A program made the translations under genes and the position numbers. Shown here one piece after another: positions 1 to 8,017 of a stretch of DNA of 64,000 nt. The stretch is from Sphingomonas sp. (GTDB lineage: Bacteria > Pseudomonadota > Alphaproteobacteria > Sphingomonadales > Sphingomonadaceae): assembly GCF_019746015.1 (NCBI RefSeq), contig NZ_JAIESM010000005.1:1-64000 (forward strand). The letters are read 5' to 3'. How positions within the stretch are numbered: position 1 is the first letter of the stretch; each line of letters begins with the position of its first letter. The notes below the pieces were generated by a model. The model had not been told where the DNA came from and made no database searches. It saw only the letters and a program-made list of their open reading frames with translations.

Positions 1-588
1 CCGCTCCGCGTGGTGGCGGCCGCGCTCGACGGCGGCGCCGGCATTGCCCCGCGCGCGCCGCTCGCCGACAGTGTCGATGCGCTGGGGCCGGCCGAGCGGC
101 TGGCGCTGCGCCGGGCGGGCGTTACCATCGGCGCGCTCGACCTGTTCGTGCCCGCCCTGATGAAGCCGGCGGCGGCGCGCTGGCGGGCCGCGCTGATCGC
201 TGCTGCTCGTGACGCGCCAATTGCGCCTGCGCCCCCGGTCAGCGCGGGCATTGCCCCGCGTGGCCAGCCGGTCGGCTCCCCCTGGCGCGATATCGGCCGC
301 CAGTCGGTGCGCGTCGATCTGGTCGAGAAAGTCGCGCGCGCCGCACACGATGCCCGGCGCGGCGCGGCCCCGTGCGCACCCGACCCCGCGCTTGCCATCT
401 CGATCGGGATGACGCCGGCCACGCTTGCCCGGCTGATGGCGCAGCTGAGCTTCGTGCCGGTGAAGGGCGAGGGCGCACCGCGCTGGCGCTGGCGGGGGCG
501 CCCGGCGCGGGTGAAGCCGGCCGCCGCCCCCGCGCCGCGCGGCGCGCTCGCCATGGGCCTTGCCGAGCTGGTCACCCGCCGTGGATGA
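1..588 (+). CDS. C-terminal part of a helicase-like protein (5' end outside window)
   Basis: The frame is open from base 1, so the gene begins before the window; about 195 residues are visible. The visible part is the Ala/Arg/Pro-rich C-terminal region and holds no helicase motif. The assignment rests on position: in alphaproteobacteria a SUV3-type DEAD/DEAH helicase commonly sits directly upstream of a small S4 protein, FdxA and CarD, exactly the order here. Its stop (TGA 586-588) lies just before or overlaps the start of the S4 gene, which suggests translational coupling. Function is inferred from context and weak similarity only. Confidence 0.55.
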   Translation, partial: PLRVVAAALDGGAGIAPRAPLADSVDALGPAERLALRRAGVTIGALDLFVPALMKPAAARWRAALIAAARDAPIAPAPPVSAGIAPRGQPVGSPWRDIGRQSVRVDLVEKVARAAHDARRGAAPCAPDPALAISIGMTPATLARLMAQLSFVPVKGEGAPRWRWRGRPARVKPAAAPAPRGALAMGLAELVTRRG

Positions 589-592
589 GGCG

Positions 593-868
593 ATGCGCCT
601 CGACCGCTTCCTGTGGTTCGCGCGGCTTGCCCGCACCCGGGCGCTGGCCCAGGGCATGGCGCAGTCGGGCCAGCTGCGGCTCGACGGGCGGCGGGTGGAG
701 CGCGCGCATCTGCCGGTGCGGATCGGCTCGGTCATCGCGATGGCGCGTGGCGGCCGGGTGGAAGTGGTGCAGGTGGCCGCGCTTCCGGTGCGGCGCGGCC
801 CGCCGGCCGAGGCGCGCGCCTGCTACACCATGCTGACCGGGATTGACGGGCAGGCAGGGCCGCAATAG
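593..868 (+). CDS. S4-domain RNA-binding protein (Hsp15/HslR-like)
   Basis: A 91-residue basic protein that opens with [16 protein letters not shown], the typical S4 fold start, followed by a Leu-Asp-Gly-Arg-Arg-Val beta-turn region. S4 proteins of the HslR/Hsp15 family bind structured RNA, and Hsp15 acts on stalled 50S subunits carrying nascent chains. I chose ATG 593; a GTG at 581 would overlap the stop of the upstream helicase and add four residues. It is probably co-transcribed with the helicase upstream and fdxA 34 bases downstream. Confidence 0.75.
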   Translation: MRLDRFLWFARLARTRALAQGMAQSGQLRLDGRRVERAHLPVRIGSVIAMARGGRVEVVQVAALPVRRGPPAEARACYTMLTGIDGQAGPQ

Positions 869-902
869 CTACACCCGATATGCTTACTTGGGGGAGCCGT
901 TC

Positions 903-1241
903 ATGACCTACGTCGTTACCGATGCCTGCATCCGCTGCAAGTATATGGATTGCGTCGAAGTCTGCCCGGTCGACTGTTTCTATGAGGGCGAGAACATGCT
1001 CGTCATCAACCCCAGCGAATGCATCGATTGCGGCGTGTGCGAGCCCGAATGCCCGGCCGAGGCGATTCTGCCCGATACCGAGGGCGGTCTCGAAAAATGG
1101 CTGGAACTGAACGCCACCCATTCGGCGCAGTGGCCCAATGTGACGCGCAAGCGCGAAGCCCCCGCCGATGCCGATGAGCATAAGGGTGAGGAAGGCAAGT
1201 TCGACAAGTATTTCTCGGCCAACCCGGGCCAGGGCGACTGA
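903..1241 (+). CDS. fdxA: Seven-iron ferredoxin FdxA
   Basis: A 112-residue ferredoxin that starts [17 protein letters not shown]. The cysteines are C9, C12, C17, C21, C25, C40, C43, C46 and C50. By comparison with Azotobacter FdI-type ferredoxins, C9/C17/C50 would hold the [3Fe-4S] cluster and C21/C40/C43/C46 the [4Fe-4S] cluster. A GGGGGAG ribosome-binding site lies about 6 bases before ATG 903, so an upstream in-frame start at 843 was rejected. It is a soluble electron carrier. Position between the S4 gene and carD is the usual alphaproteobacterial order. Confidence 0.95.
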   Translation: MTYVVTDACIRCKYMDCVEVCPVDCFYEGENMLVINPSECIDCGVCEPECPAEAILPDTEGGLEKWLELNATHSAQWPNVTRKREAPADADEHKGEEGKFDKYFSANPGQGD

Positions 1242-1326
1242 TTGCATGACGTGGCGCGCTGCCCCGTTTTGGGGCGGCGCAACGGGGCCACACCCTGCGT
1301 ATAAATACGCAATGCGATGCGGCGTG

Positions 1327-1356
1327 TTGCCGACATAAGGGTGGAAATTTTATTAC
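1327..1356 (+). promoter_or_regulatory. Candidate promoter for carD
   Basis: TTGCCG (1327-1332), 18 bases, then TATTAC (1351-1356) resembles a housekeeping promoter and lies in the 271-base fdxA-carD gap. It would give a leader of about 150 nt. Upstream in the same gap are a small hairpin (1261-1275) and a perfect 7+7 palindrome, TGCGTAT-AA-ATACGCA (1296-1311). This is pattern matching only. Confidence 0.35.
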
Positions 1357-1512
1357 GAGCGTGTTAAACGGACTCGTCGGAAGCGCGAACCCACACCGCC
1401 TTCCGCGTGGAGACTCACAGGTACAACCCCCGAATCGCCCGACCATCCTGTAAACCGGATCGTTGGCGCGCATGTTCATCGGGGAGCCCAGATCACGGAA
1501 AGGCTTAACGGA

Positions 1513-2052
1513 ATGGCTGCCAAGGCGCTGTCCTTCGACGTCGGTGACTATGTTGTATATCCCAAGCACGGTGTCGGCCGTGTCGTAGAGCTTCAGCGCC
1601 AGGAAATCGCGGGCATGCAGTTGGAACTGTATGTGCTGCGCTTCGAAAAAGAGCGGATGACGCTGCGCGTGCCCACCAACAAGGCCGAAAGCGTCGGCAT
1701 GCGCAAGCTGTCGTCGGACAAGACGCTGAAGGAAGCGCTCGAAACGCTGACCGGCAAGCCCAAGATCAAGCGCACCATGTGGTCGCGCCGCGCCCAGGAA
1801 TATGAAGCGAAGATCAACTCGGGCGACCTGGTGTCGATCGCCGAAGTCGTGCGCGACCTGTTCCGTGCTGACGACCAGCCCGAGCAGAGCTATTCGGAGC
1901 GACAGATTTTCGAAGCGGCGGCGAGCCGGCTGGCCCGCGAACTGGCCGCGATGGAACAGACCGACGAGCCCAGCGCGCAGCAGAAGATCCTCGCGATCCT
2001 GCGCAAGGCGGCGGCCATCCATAACAAGGACAAGGAAGCCGTTCCCGCCTGA
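1513..2052 (+). CDS. carD: CarD-family transcriptional regulator
   Basis: A 179-residue protein with an N-terminal RNA-polymerase-interacting Tudor-like domain (FDVGDYVVYPKHGVGRVVEL, about residues 9-28) and a helical C-terminal half that carries the DNA-binding surface. CarD/CdnL proteins bind the polymerase beta subunit and stabilise open complexes, mainly at rRNA and housekeeping promoters. The gene stands alone, with a long 5' region and a strong intrinsic terminator directly downstream (2081-2108). Length and the YPKHGVG signature fit alphaproteobacterial CarD well. Confidence 0.93.
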   Translation: MAAKALSFDVGDYVVYPKHGVGRVVELQRQEIAGMQLELYVLRFEKERMTLRVPTNKAESVGMRKLSSDKTLKEALETLTGKPKIKRTMWSRRAQEYEAKINSGDLVSIAEVVRDLFRADDQPEQSYSERQIFEAAASRLARELAAMEQTDEPSAQQKILAILRKAAAIHNKDKEAVPA

Positions 2053-2080
2053 CGCGCGGGCCGGCCCGGCATCCATGAAA

Positions 2081-2108
2081 AGGGGCGGCACCGACCGCCC
2101 CTTTTTTT
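2081..2108 (+). terminator. Intrinsic terminator after carD
   Basis: An 8-bp stem (AGGGGCGG 2081-2088 with CCGCCCCT 2095-2102), a six-base loop and a run of seven T (2102-2108), 29 bases after the carD stop. Confidence 0.9.
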
Positions 2109-2118
2109 CGGCTGTCCG

Positions 2119-2146
2119 ATGGTGTAGTATCACCATAAATCACCAT
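2119..2146. promoter_or_regulatory. Operator-like inverted repeat with a third half-site
   Basis: ATGGTG (2119-2124), TAGTAT (2125-2130), CACCAT (2131-2136) form a perfect 6-bp dyad. A second CACCAT follows at 2141-2146, ending just before the ribosome-binding site of the DUF2807 gene. TAGTAT inside the dyad resembles a -10 element. This is likely a regulator-binding site for the downstream gene; the regulator is unknown. Confidence 0.45.
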
Positions 2147-2156
2147 GGGAGAGCCG

Positions 2157-2870
2157 ATGATGCGCCTGATCTTGCTTGCCGGGGCCGCCGCCCTGGTTGC
2201 CTTTTCCGCCAGCCCTTTTGCCGCAGTCGCCGGCCAGGCTGCCGCCAGCCGCAGCTATCCCGTAAGTGGCTTCACCGCTGTCGAGCTTGCCTCTTCGGAC
2301 GATGTCGAGGTGCGGGTGGGGCCGGCCTTTTCGGTGCAGGCCGATGGGCCGGCCGAAATCCTTGACCGGCTGGTGATCGAGCGGCGCGGCGATGCGCTGT
2401 ACATCGCGCGCAAGCCCGGCAAGAGCTGGAGCTGGTCGGGCAAGGGCGCGCGCGTCCACGTCACGATGCCGCGCATCGCGGCCGCGAAGCTCAGCGGATC
2501 GGGCGACATGAAGGTCGATCGCGTCGCGGGACCGCGTTTTGCCGCCGCGCTCTCGGGCTCGGGCGACCTGACCATCGCCGGGATGGCGGTGGACAAGGCC
2601 GACTTCGCGCTGGTCGGCTCGGGCGATGTGCGCGCCAGCGGCACCGCCGGGGAGATGAGTGCCGCGCTGAAAGGGTCGGGCGATCTCCGCCTCGGCGATC
2701 TGGTCGCGCGCAGGGCGCAGGTCGCGCTCAGCGGCTCGGGCGACATTGTCGCGCGGGTGGACGGGCCGGCACAGGTGGCTCTCGCCGGATCGGGCGACGT
2801 CGATCTGGGGCCGGGCGCGCAGTGCCAGACCATCAAGGCCGGCTCCGGCTCGGTTCGCTGCGGCAAATAG
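2157..2870 (+). CDS. Exported GSGD-repeat protein (DUF2807 / putative auto-transporter adhesin head)
   Basis: About 237 residues with an N-terminal signal peptide (MMRLILLAGAAALVAF... then an Ala-rich cleavage region). The body carries repeated S/V/K/A-G-S-G-D turns: GSGDM, GSGDL, GSGDV, GSGDL, GSGDI and GSGDV, each about 20 residues apart, plus a final GSGS. This is the right-handed beta-helix pattern of the DUF2807 family. It probably acts in the periplasm or at the cell surface; no enzyme activity is known for the family. ATG 2157 was chosen because GGGAG lies 5-6 bases upstream; ATG 2160 is also possible. A related gene follows 36 bases downstream. Confidence 0.8.
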   Translation: MMRLILLAGAAALVAFSASPFAAVAGQAAASRSYPVSGFTAVELASSDDVEVRVGPAFSVQADGPAEILDRLVIERRGDALYIARKPGKSWSWSGKGARVHVTMPRIAAAKLSGSGDMKVDRVAGPRFAAALSGSGDLTIAGMAVDKADFALVGSGDVRASGTAGEMSAALKGSGDLRLGDLVARRAQVALSGSGDIVARVDGPAQVALAGSGDVDLGPGAQCQTIKAGSGSVRCGK

Positions 2871-2906
2871 CTTGCGTTCGCCGCGCCGCCGGGCGACGGT
2901 TGCGCC

Positions 2907-3620
2907 ATGCGGTGGCTGCTCCTGATCCTTGCCTGTGCGCCCTGGCCCGCGCTCGCCGCCGAACGGCGCTATTCGGTCAGCAGTTTCGAGCGCATCCGGG
3001 TGGAGGGGCCCTTCGAGGTGAAGGTGACGGCGGGCCAGGCCCCGTCCGGCCGGGCGGTCGCCGATCAGCAGACGCTCGACCTGATCCAGCTTGACGTTCA
3101 GGGCGGCACGCTGGTCGTGCGCCTGTCGGGCGCGGGCTGGGGGGAAACGCCCAAGATGCGCCGGATCGCGCCGGTCATCACGCTGACGACGCATGATCTG
3201 CGCTCGGCCGTGGTGCGCGCGGGCGGCAAGCTGACGGTCAGCGGCGCGGCCGGCCAGCGGGTCGATCTGGCGGTGAACGGGGCCGGCATGTTGACGGCGG
3301 ACCGGATCAGCGCCGACCAGCTGCTCGCCACCGTCATCGGCGCCGGCTCGATGACGCTGGCCGGCAAGGCGCAGCGCGCGCAATTGCTGAGCAACGGCAC
3401 CGGCCTGATCGATGCCGCCGCGCTCGCCGTCAACGATCTGGTCGTCCGGCAGGAGGGGAGCGGCGAAACCCGCGCCCAGGCCCGCTATGCCGCGCAGGTG
3501 ACCACCAACGGCCTCGGCTCGGTCGATGTCGCCGGCAACCCGGCCTGCACGGTAAAGGCGATGGCCGGCGGCCCGGTGCGCTGCGGCGGCCCGGCGGCGC
3601 TAGATCAGCCCAAGCGCTGA
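2907..3620 (+). CDS. Second exported DUF2807-type protein
   Basis: A 237-residue protein with a clean signal peptide (MRWLLLILACAPWPALA-AE). It has the same overall plan as its upstream neighbour: ...YSVSSFERIRVEGPFEVKV... at the start and a Cys-containing C-terminus ending VRCGG, like VRCGK in the first copy. The GSGD turns are degenerate (GAGML, GAGSM, GTGLI, GSGET, GLGSV). The two genes look like an old tandem duplication. The 3' end overlaps the convergent DUF1489 gene by 21 bases. Confidence 0.75.
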   Translation: MRWLLLILACAPWPALAAERRYSVSSFERIRVEGPFEVKVTAGQAPSGRAVADQQTLDLIQLDVQGGTLVVRLSGAGWGETPKMRRIAPVITLTTHDLRSAVVRAGGKLTVSGAAGQRVDLAVNGAGMLTADRISADQLLATVIGAGSMTLAGKAQRAQLLSNGTGLIDAAALAVNDLVVRQEGSGETRAQARYAAQVTTNGLGSVDVAGNPACTVKAMAGGPVRCGGPAALDQPKR

Positions 3621-4004
3621 CAGATCGCCGGCAAGCGCGGCCGGCAGCGCCGCACCATCGGCGGCAAGGGCGGTGTCCAGATCGGGCGGCGCATCGGCCG
3701 CCTCCAGATAGCGCCAGCCCTGATGCGCGCGCCGTGGCTGCGGCACCACGCGCACCGTCGGGCTGCCGAGCAGGATCGACACCCGGCCCCCGTCCGCCTC
3801 GCCAAAGCCGGTGATCGGGGAGCGCGCGATCAGCTGATGCTTCAAAATCCAGAACAGCGAGCCCAGCCCTGAAATTTCCTCATGTCTTTTAGGAAGATAG
3901 CGGGTGGTGAGCGCCAGCTGGCCGGTCGCGGAACGGCGTTCCAACGCATCCACGAGACTGTCTAGTGACTCCGCGCCGAACGCGACCTTGGTCAGGTGCA
4001 GCAT
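3600..4004 (-). CDS. DUF1489 family protein
   Basis: A 134-residue soluble protein that starts MLHLTKVAFGAESLDSL and contains TRYLPKRHEEISGLGSLFWILKHQ, a pattern I recognise from the alphaproteobacterial DUF1489 family, whose function is unknown. It lies 10 bases downstream of mgtE on the same strand, so it is likely the second gene of that operon. Its end overlaps the convergent DUF2807 gene by 21 bases. Confidence 0.8.
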   Translation of the reverse strand: MLHLTKVAFGAESLDSLVDALERRSATGQLALTTRYLPKRHEEISGLGSLFWILKHQLIARSPITGFGEADGGRVSILLGSPTVRVVPQPRRAHQGWRYLEAADAPPDLDTALAADGAALPAALAGDLSALGLI

Positions 4005-4014
4005 GGCGGCGCCC

Positions 4015-5412
4015 TCAGCCGACCAGCCCGCTTGCCGCCGCCAGCCCCAGAAAGATGAAAAAGCCCATCGAATCGGTCGTCATCGTCACGAAAATCGACG
4101 AGGCGACCGCCGGGTCTGCGCCGGTGCGCTCCAGCACGATCGGCACCGCGACGCCCGCCAGCCCGGCAACCACGATATTGGCCAGCATCGCCGCCGCGAT
4201 CACCCCGCCCAGATGCGGGTTCTGGAACACCAGCCCCACTCCCAGCCCGATGATCAGCGCAATCGTGGCGCCGTTCAGCACCGCCACGCGCAACTCGCGC
4301 AGGATGCTGCGCACCGTGTTCGACCGGGTCAGCTGGTTGGTGGCCAGCGCGCGCACCGTCACCGCCATCGTCTGCGTGCCGGCATTGCCGCCCACCCCGG
4401 CGACGATCGGCATCAATGTCGCCAGCGCCACGAACTTGGCGATCGTCCCCTCGAACAGCGCGATGATCGACGAGGCCAGCATCGCGGTGAACAGGTTCGA
4501 GATCAGCCAGCGCACGCGGGCGCGGTAACTGTCCAGCACCGGCTCGTTGATGTCGCCATCGCCCGCGCCCGACAGGCGCAGAATGTCCTCGCCGGCTTCC
4601 TGGCTGATGATGTGGACGATGTCGTCGACCGTGATCATCCCCACCAGCCGCCCGCCCGCATCGACCACGGCAGCCGAGATCAGCGCATATTTCTGGAAGC
4701 GGAGAGCCACTTCCTCCTGGTCCATGTCGACCGGGATCAGCGTCTGCTCGCGGCGCATCACGTCGCCGACCGAGACGATGCGCGGCGTGCGCATGATCCA
4801 GCTCAGGTGGCACGCGCCGATCGGCTTGTGCTGCGGATCGACGACGAACACTTCCCAGAAATCGGTGGTCAGCGTGTCGTTGCCGCGCAGATAATCGAGC
4901 ACGTCGCCCACCGTCCAATGCTCGGGCACCGCGATCAGCTCGCGCTGCATCAGGCGGCCGGCCGATTCCTCCGGATAAGACAGCGCCTCCTCGATGGCGG
5001 CGCGGTCATCGGGGTCGAGCGCGCGCAGCACCTCGCGCTGCTCGTCGGCGTCCAGGTCCTCGATGATGGCGACGGCGTCGTCGGTGTCGAGCTCGGCGGC
5101 GATGTCGGCCACCTGGGCAGGGTCGAGATCGTCGATCAGCCCTTCGCGGACATAATCGTTCATCTCGGCGAACACGTCGCCGTCAAGCTGGTCGCCCAGC
5201 GCCGTTGCCAGCGCGGCGCGGCTGTCCGCCGGGGTCAGCTCGAACAGGTCGGCGAGGTCGGCGGGGTGGAGCGGCTCGGTCAGCGCGCGCGCGGCACCCG
5301 CATCGCCGCGATCGACGGCGGCGAGCACGGCGCTCACAAATTCGGGCGTCAGCCGGTCGTCCTCGTCCAGCTGGCGCGGGGGTTCGGGCGTGTTCACGTC
5401 GCTCCCGCTCAT
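4015..5412 (-). CDS. mgtE: Magnesium transporter MgtE
   Basis: About 465 residues. The N-terminal part is the acidic MgtE N domain (HPADLADLFELTP..., then repeated D/E-rich helices). Two CBS domains follow (around residues 150-270, with ISAAVVDAGGRLVGMITVDDI), then a five-helix membrane domain with the conserved PIVAGVGGNAGTQTMAV and TTDSMGFFIFLGLA segments that line the pore. The N and CBS domains sense cytosolic Mg2+ and gate the channel in known MgtE proteins. ATG 5412 was chosen because GGGAGG lies six bases upstream. No M-box riboswitch fits in the short 127-base divergent gap. Confidence 0.95.
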   Translation of the reverse strand: MSGSDVNTPEPPRQLDEDDRLTPEFVSAVLAAVDRGDAGAARALTEPLHPADLADLFELTPADSRAALATALGDQLDGDVFAEMNDYVREGLIDDLDPAQVADIAAELDTDDAVAIIEDLDADEQREVLRALDPDDRAAIEEALSYPEESAGRLMQRELIAVPEHWTVGDVLDYLRGNDTLTTDFWEVFVVDPQHKPIGACHLSWIMRTPRIVSVGDVMRREQTLIPVDMDQEEVALRFQKYALISAAVVDAGGRLVGMITVDDIVHIISQEAGEDILRLSGAGDGDINEPVLDSYRARVRWLISNLFTAMLASSIIALFEGTIAKFVALATLMPIVAGVGGNAGTQTMAVTVRALATNQLTRSNTVRSILRELRVAVLNGATIALIIGLGVGLVFQNPHLGGVIAAAMLANIVVAGLAGVAVPIVLERTGADPAVASSIFVTMTTDSMGFFIFLGLAAASGLVG

Positions 5413-5539
5413 TGCCAACCTCCCGTCCACCGGCCGCCTCTGCCCTTACCCGTGCCGCGCTCCCTTGCCAATCATTTGCGCTTGCGCCGGTGCATCGCTA
5501 GGGCGGCGCGCAGCACATCACTTCCAAGGACCTGCGCCG

Positions 5540-5992
5540 ATGACCGATTTCACCACGCTCACCTTCACGCTGGAAACCGGCGACGTCACCATCCGCCTGC
5601 GCCCCGATCTGGCGCCGGGCCATGTCGAGCGGATTGCGACGCTGGCCAATGACGGTTTCTATGACGGCGTCGTGTTCCACCGCGTGATCGACGGCTTCAT
5701 GGCGCAGGGCGGCGACCCGACCGGGCGCGGCACCGGCGGCTCGAAGCTGCCGGACCTGAAGGCCGAGTTCAGCCGCGAGCCGCATGTGCGCGGCGTCTGC
5801 TCGATGGCGCGCACCAGCGATCCGAACAGCGCCAACAGCCAGTTCTTCATCTGCTTCGACGATGCCCGCTTCCTCGACGGGCAATATACCGTGTGGGGCG
5901 AAGTGACCGAGGGCATGGAGCATGTCGACGCGCTGCCCAAGGGCGAGCCGCCGCGCAGCCCAGGCAAGATCGTGAAGGCGCGCGCCGAATAA
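5540..5992 (+). CDS. Peptidyl-prolyl cis-trans isomerase, cyclophilin type
   Basis: A 150-residue single-domain cyclophilin with VVFHRVIDGFMAQGGDPTGRGTGG and SMARTSDPNSANSQFFICF, which carry the catalytic Arg and substrate-pocket residues of the PpiB-type family. There is no signal peptide, so it should be cytoplasmic. The start ATG 5540 gives the compact family length; the upstream extension of the frame lacks homology. It is divergent from mgtE and convergent with the queuosine-precursor transporter, eight bases away. Confidence 0.93.
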   Translation: MTDFTTLTFTLETGDVTIRLRPDLAPGHVERIATLANDGFYDGVVFHRVIDGFMAQGGDPTGRGTGGSKLPDLKAEFSREPHVRGVCSMARTSDPNSANSQFFICFDDARFLDGQYTVWGEVTEGMEHVDALPKGEPPRSPGKIVKARAE

Positions 5993-6000
5993 GCGCGCGG

Positions 6001-6672
6001 TCAGCGTTCGGGCGCGCGGTCCAGCCAGCGCCCGAACGCGACGAAGCCGGTGATCAGCACCGGCACCAGCACCACCGACAGCACCACCTTGGTCAGCATC
6101 TGGCCGCCCATCAGCGCCAGGATCGGCCGGTCGCCGTAAAAGGCGATGGTGATGAACAGGACCGTGTCGATCACCTGCGAGGCGATGCTGGCGATCATCC
6201 CGCGCAGCCACAGCGCGCGCGCTGCGCCCGATGCGCCGCGCAGCCGGTCGAACACCAGCACGTTCAGCGTCTGCGACAGGCCATAGGAAATAAAGCCCGC
6301 GATCATCAGCCGCGCGGTGCTGCCGACAACGATCGGGAAGGCGGCGATCGCCGGCGGATACATGGCCGGGTCGTGCGGCAGGCGGATGACCAACTGAATG
6401 AGCAGGGTGGAGGCGAGCAGCGGCACGAAGCCCAGCCGCACCAGCAGCGTGCCCATCGCCTGGCCGTGCAGCTCCGCCACCGCGCTCGACATCACCACCA
6501 GCAGCAGAAAGGCGAACACGCCCGCTTCCACCGCCAGCGGGCCGAGCGCGACCTGCTTCACCCCCAGCACCCCGGCAATGCACACCATGCCGCCATAGAA
6601 AATGGCATAGAAGAACAGCGACCGGGCAAGGAGGGGCGGGGCGGCGGCTGCCGTCGGCTGGGAATGGTCCAT
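6001..6672 (-). CDS. Queuosine precursor transporter (YhhQ/QPTR family)
   Basis: A 223-residue membrane protein with six or seven hydrophobic segments. It contains VEAGVFAFLLLVVMSSAVAELHGQ near the N-terminus and MIASIASQVIDTVLFITIAF later, both typical of the YhhQ family, which imports 7-deazaguanine precursors of queuosine. ATG 6672 is used rather than the longer frame, because the added N-terminus is Pro/Arg-rich and unlike the family. I saw no convincing preQ1 riboswitch in the 106 bases upstream. Confidence 0.85.
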   Translation of the reverse strand: MDHSQPTAAAAPPLLARSLFFYAIFYGGMVCIAGVLGVKQVALGPLAVEAGVFAFLLLVVMSSAVAELHGQAMGTLLVRLGFVPLLASTLLIQLVIRLPHDPAMYPPAIAAFPIVVGSTARLMIAGFISYGLSQTLNVLVFDRLRGASGAARALWLRGMIASIASQVIDTVLFITIAFYGDRPILALMGGQMLTKVVLSVVLVPVLITGFVAFGRWLDRAPER

Positions 6673-6778
6673 CGCGATACTGCTAGCGCGAAACCGCGCC
6701 GGCGCAAATGGCCGCCCCACTGGCACGATGGCGCGCGGCGTGTATGGTGCCCGCCGGTTGGCTGAACAGGGGCAGGGC

Positions 6779-8017
6779 ATGGACCGTTATGTGACCGGTT
6801 TTCTGGGGATCGCCCTGATTCTGGGCATCGCGGTGCTGCTGTCGGCAGACCGGCGCGCGATCCGGCTGCGCGTGGTGGGCGCGGCATTCGCGCTGCAGGC
6901 GGCGATTGCCGTGCTGGTGCTCTATGTGCCCGCCGGCAAGGCCGCGATCGAGGGGCTGGCGAACGGCGTCTCGGCACTGCTCGGCTATGCGGGCGAAGGC
7001 ACCAAGGTGATTTTCGGGCCGCTCGCGACCGACCCCAAGTTCGGCGTGGCCTTTGCCATTTCGGCGCTGCCGGTGATCATCTTCTTCGCCGCGCTCGTCT
7101 CGGTGCTCTATCATGTCGGCATCATGCAGCTCATCGTGCGCTGGCTGGGCGGCGCGATCGAGCGCGTGGTGGGCGTGTCGAAGGTGGAAAGCCTGTGCGC
7201 GGCCGCCAACATCTTCGTCGGGCAGAGCGAGGCGCCGCTCGTCATCCGCCCCTATCTCGCCGATCTCAGCCCGTCGCAGATGTTCGCGGTGATGTCGGTC
7301 GGCATGGCGGGCGTCGCGGGCACCATCTTGGCGGCCTATGCCGCGCTGCTCGGGCCGACGGCGCTGCCCTATCTGCTCGCCGCGTCGTTCATGTCGGCGC
7401 CGGGCGGGCTGCTGATGGCCAAGATCATCATGCCGGACGCGCGCGCGGTGCTGGCCGGCGAGGATGAGGCGATCCGCGCCGTCGACATGGCGCAGGAGGA
7501 GCGCGCCGACAACATCATCATGGCCGCTGCCATGGGCGCGCAGACCGGCGTGAAGATCGCGGTGGCTGTGGCGGCGATGGTGCTGGCGTTCGTGTCGCTG
7601 GTGGCGCTGGCCAATGGCCTGCTGGGCGCGGCCGGCACCGCGCTCGGCGTGCCAGGGCTCAGCTTTCAGGGCGTGCTGGGCACGGTCCTGGCGCCCGTTG
7701 CCTATCTGATCGGCATTCCCTGGGGCGAGGCGGCGACGGCGGGCGGGCTGCTGGGCACCAAGGTGGTGCTGAACGAATTCGTTGCCTTTGCCGATCTGGG
7801 CCGGGCGAGCGGCCTGTCGCCGCGCTCGACCGCGATCGTCACCTTTGCGCTGTGCGGCTTTGCCAATTTCAGCTCGATCGCAATCCAGATGGCCTCTGCC
7901 GGCAGCCTGGCGCCCAACCAGCGCGCGGTGATCGCGCGGCTGGGCATTCGTGCGCTGATCTCGGGCAGCCTGGCCAATCTGATGTCGGCGGCGCTGGCCG
8001 GGCTGCTGCTGCCATGA
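6779..8017 (+). CDS. Concentrative nucleoside transporter (NupC/CNT family)
   Basis: A 412-residue inner-membrane transporter with the CNT architecture: N-terminal helices, a gate domain with VIIFFAALVSVLYHVGIMQ, the signature GQSEAPLVIRPYL, and a C-terminal core with GTKVVLNEFVAFADL. These segments bind nucleoside and cation in CNT proteins, which are Na+ or H+ symporters. ATG 6779 has AGGGGCAGGG just upstream. The stop overlaps the start of the TMEM175-like gene (ATGA at 8014-8017), so the pair should be translationally coupled. Confidence 0.92.
   Translation: MDRYVTGFLGIALILGIAVLLSADRRAIRLRVVGAAFALQAAIAVLVLYVPAGKAAIEGLANGVSALLGYAGEGTKVIFGPLATDPKFGVAFAISALPVIIFFAALVSVLYHVGIMQLIVRWLGGAIERVVGVSKVESLCAAANIFVGQSEAPLVIRPYLADLSPSQMFAVMSVGMAGVAGTILAAYAALLGPTALPYLLAASFMSAPGGLLMAKIIMPDARAVLAGEDEAIRAVDMAQEERADNIIMAAAMGAQTGVKIAVAVAAMVLAFVSLVALANGLLGAAGTALGVPGLSFQGVLGTVLAPVAYLIGIPWGEAATAGGLLGTKVVLNEFVAFADLGRASGLSPRSTAIVTFALCGFANFSSIAIQMASAGSLAPNQRAVIARLGIRALISGSLANLMSAALAGLLLP

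Noticed and set aside
1261..1275. GCCCC-GTTTT-GGGGC as a terminator of fdxA
   Set aside because: Only five base pairs and no T-run after it; left as a minor hairpin.
3904..5652. 582-codon plus-strand open frame opposite mgtE
   Set aside because: Composition is His/Arg/Gln-rich, typical of antisense frames in GC-rich DNA; mgtE on the minus strand is clear.
6673..6778. preQ1 riboswitch before the queuosine-precursor transporter
   Set aside because: The gap is short, GC-rich, and no preQ1 pseudoknot pattern with an A-rich tail is visible.
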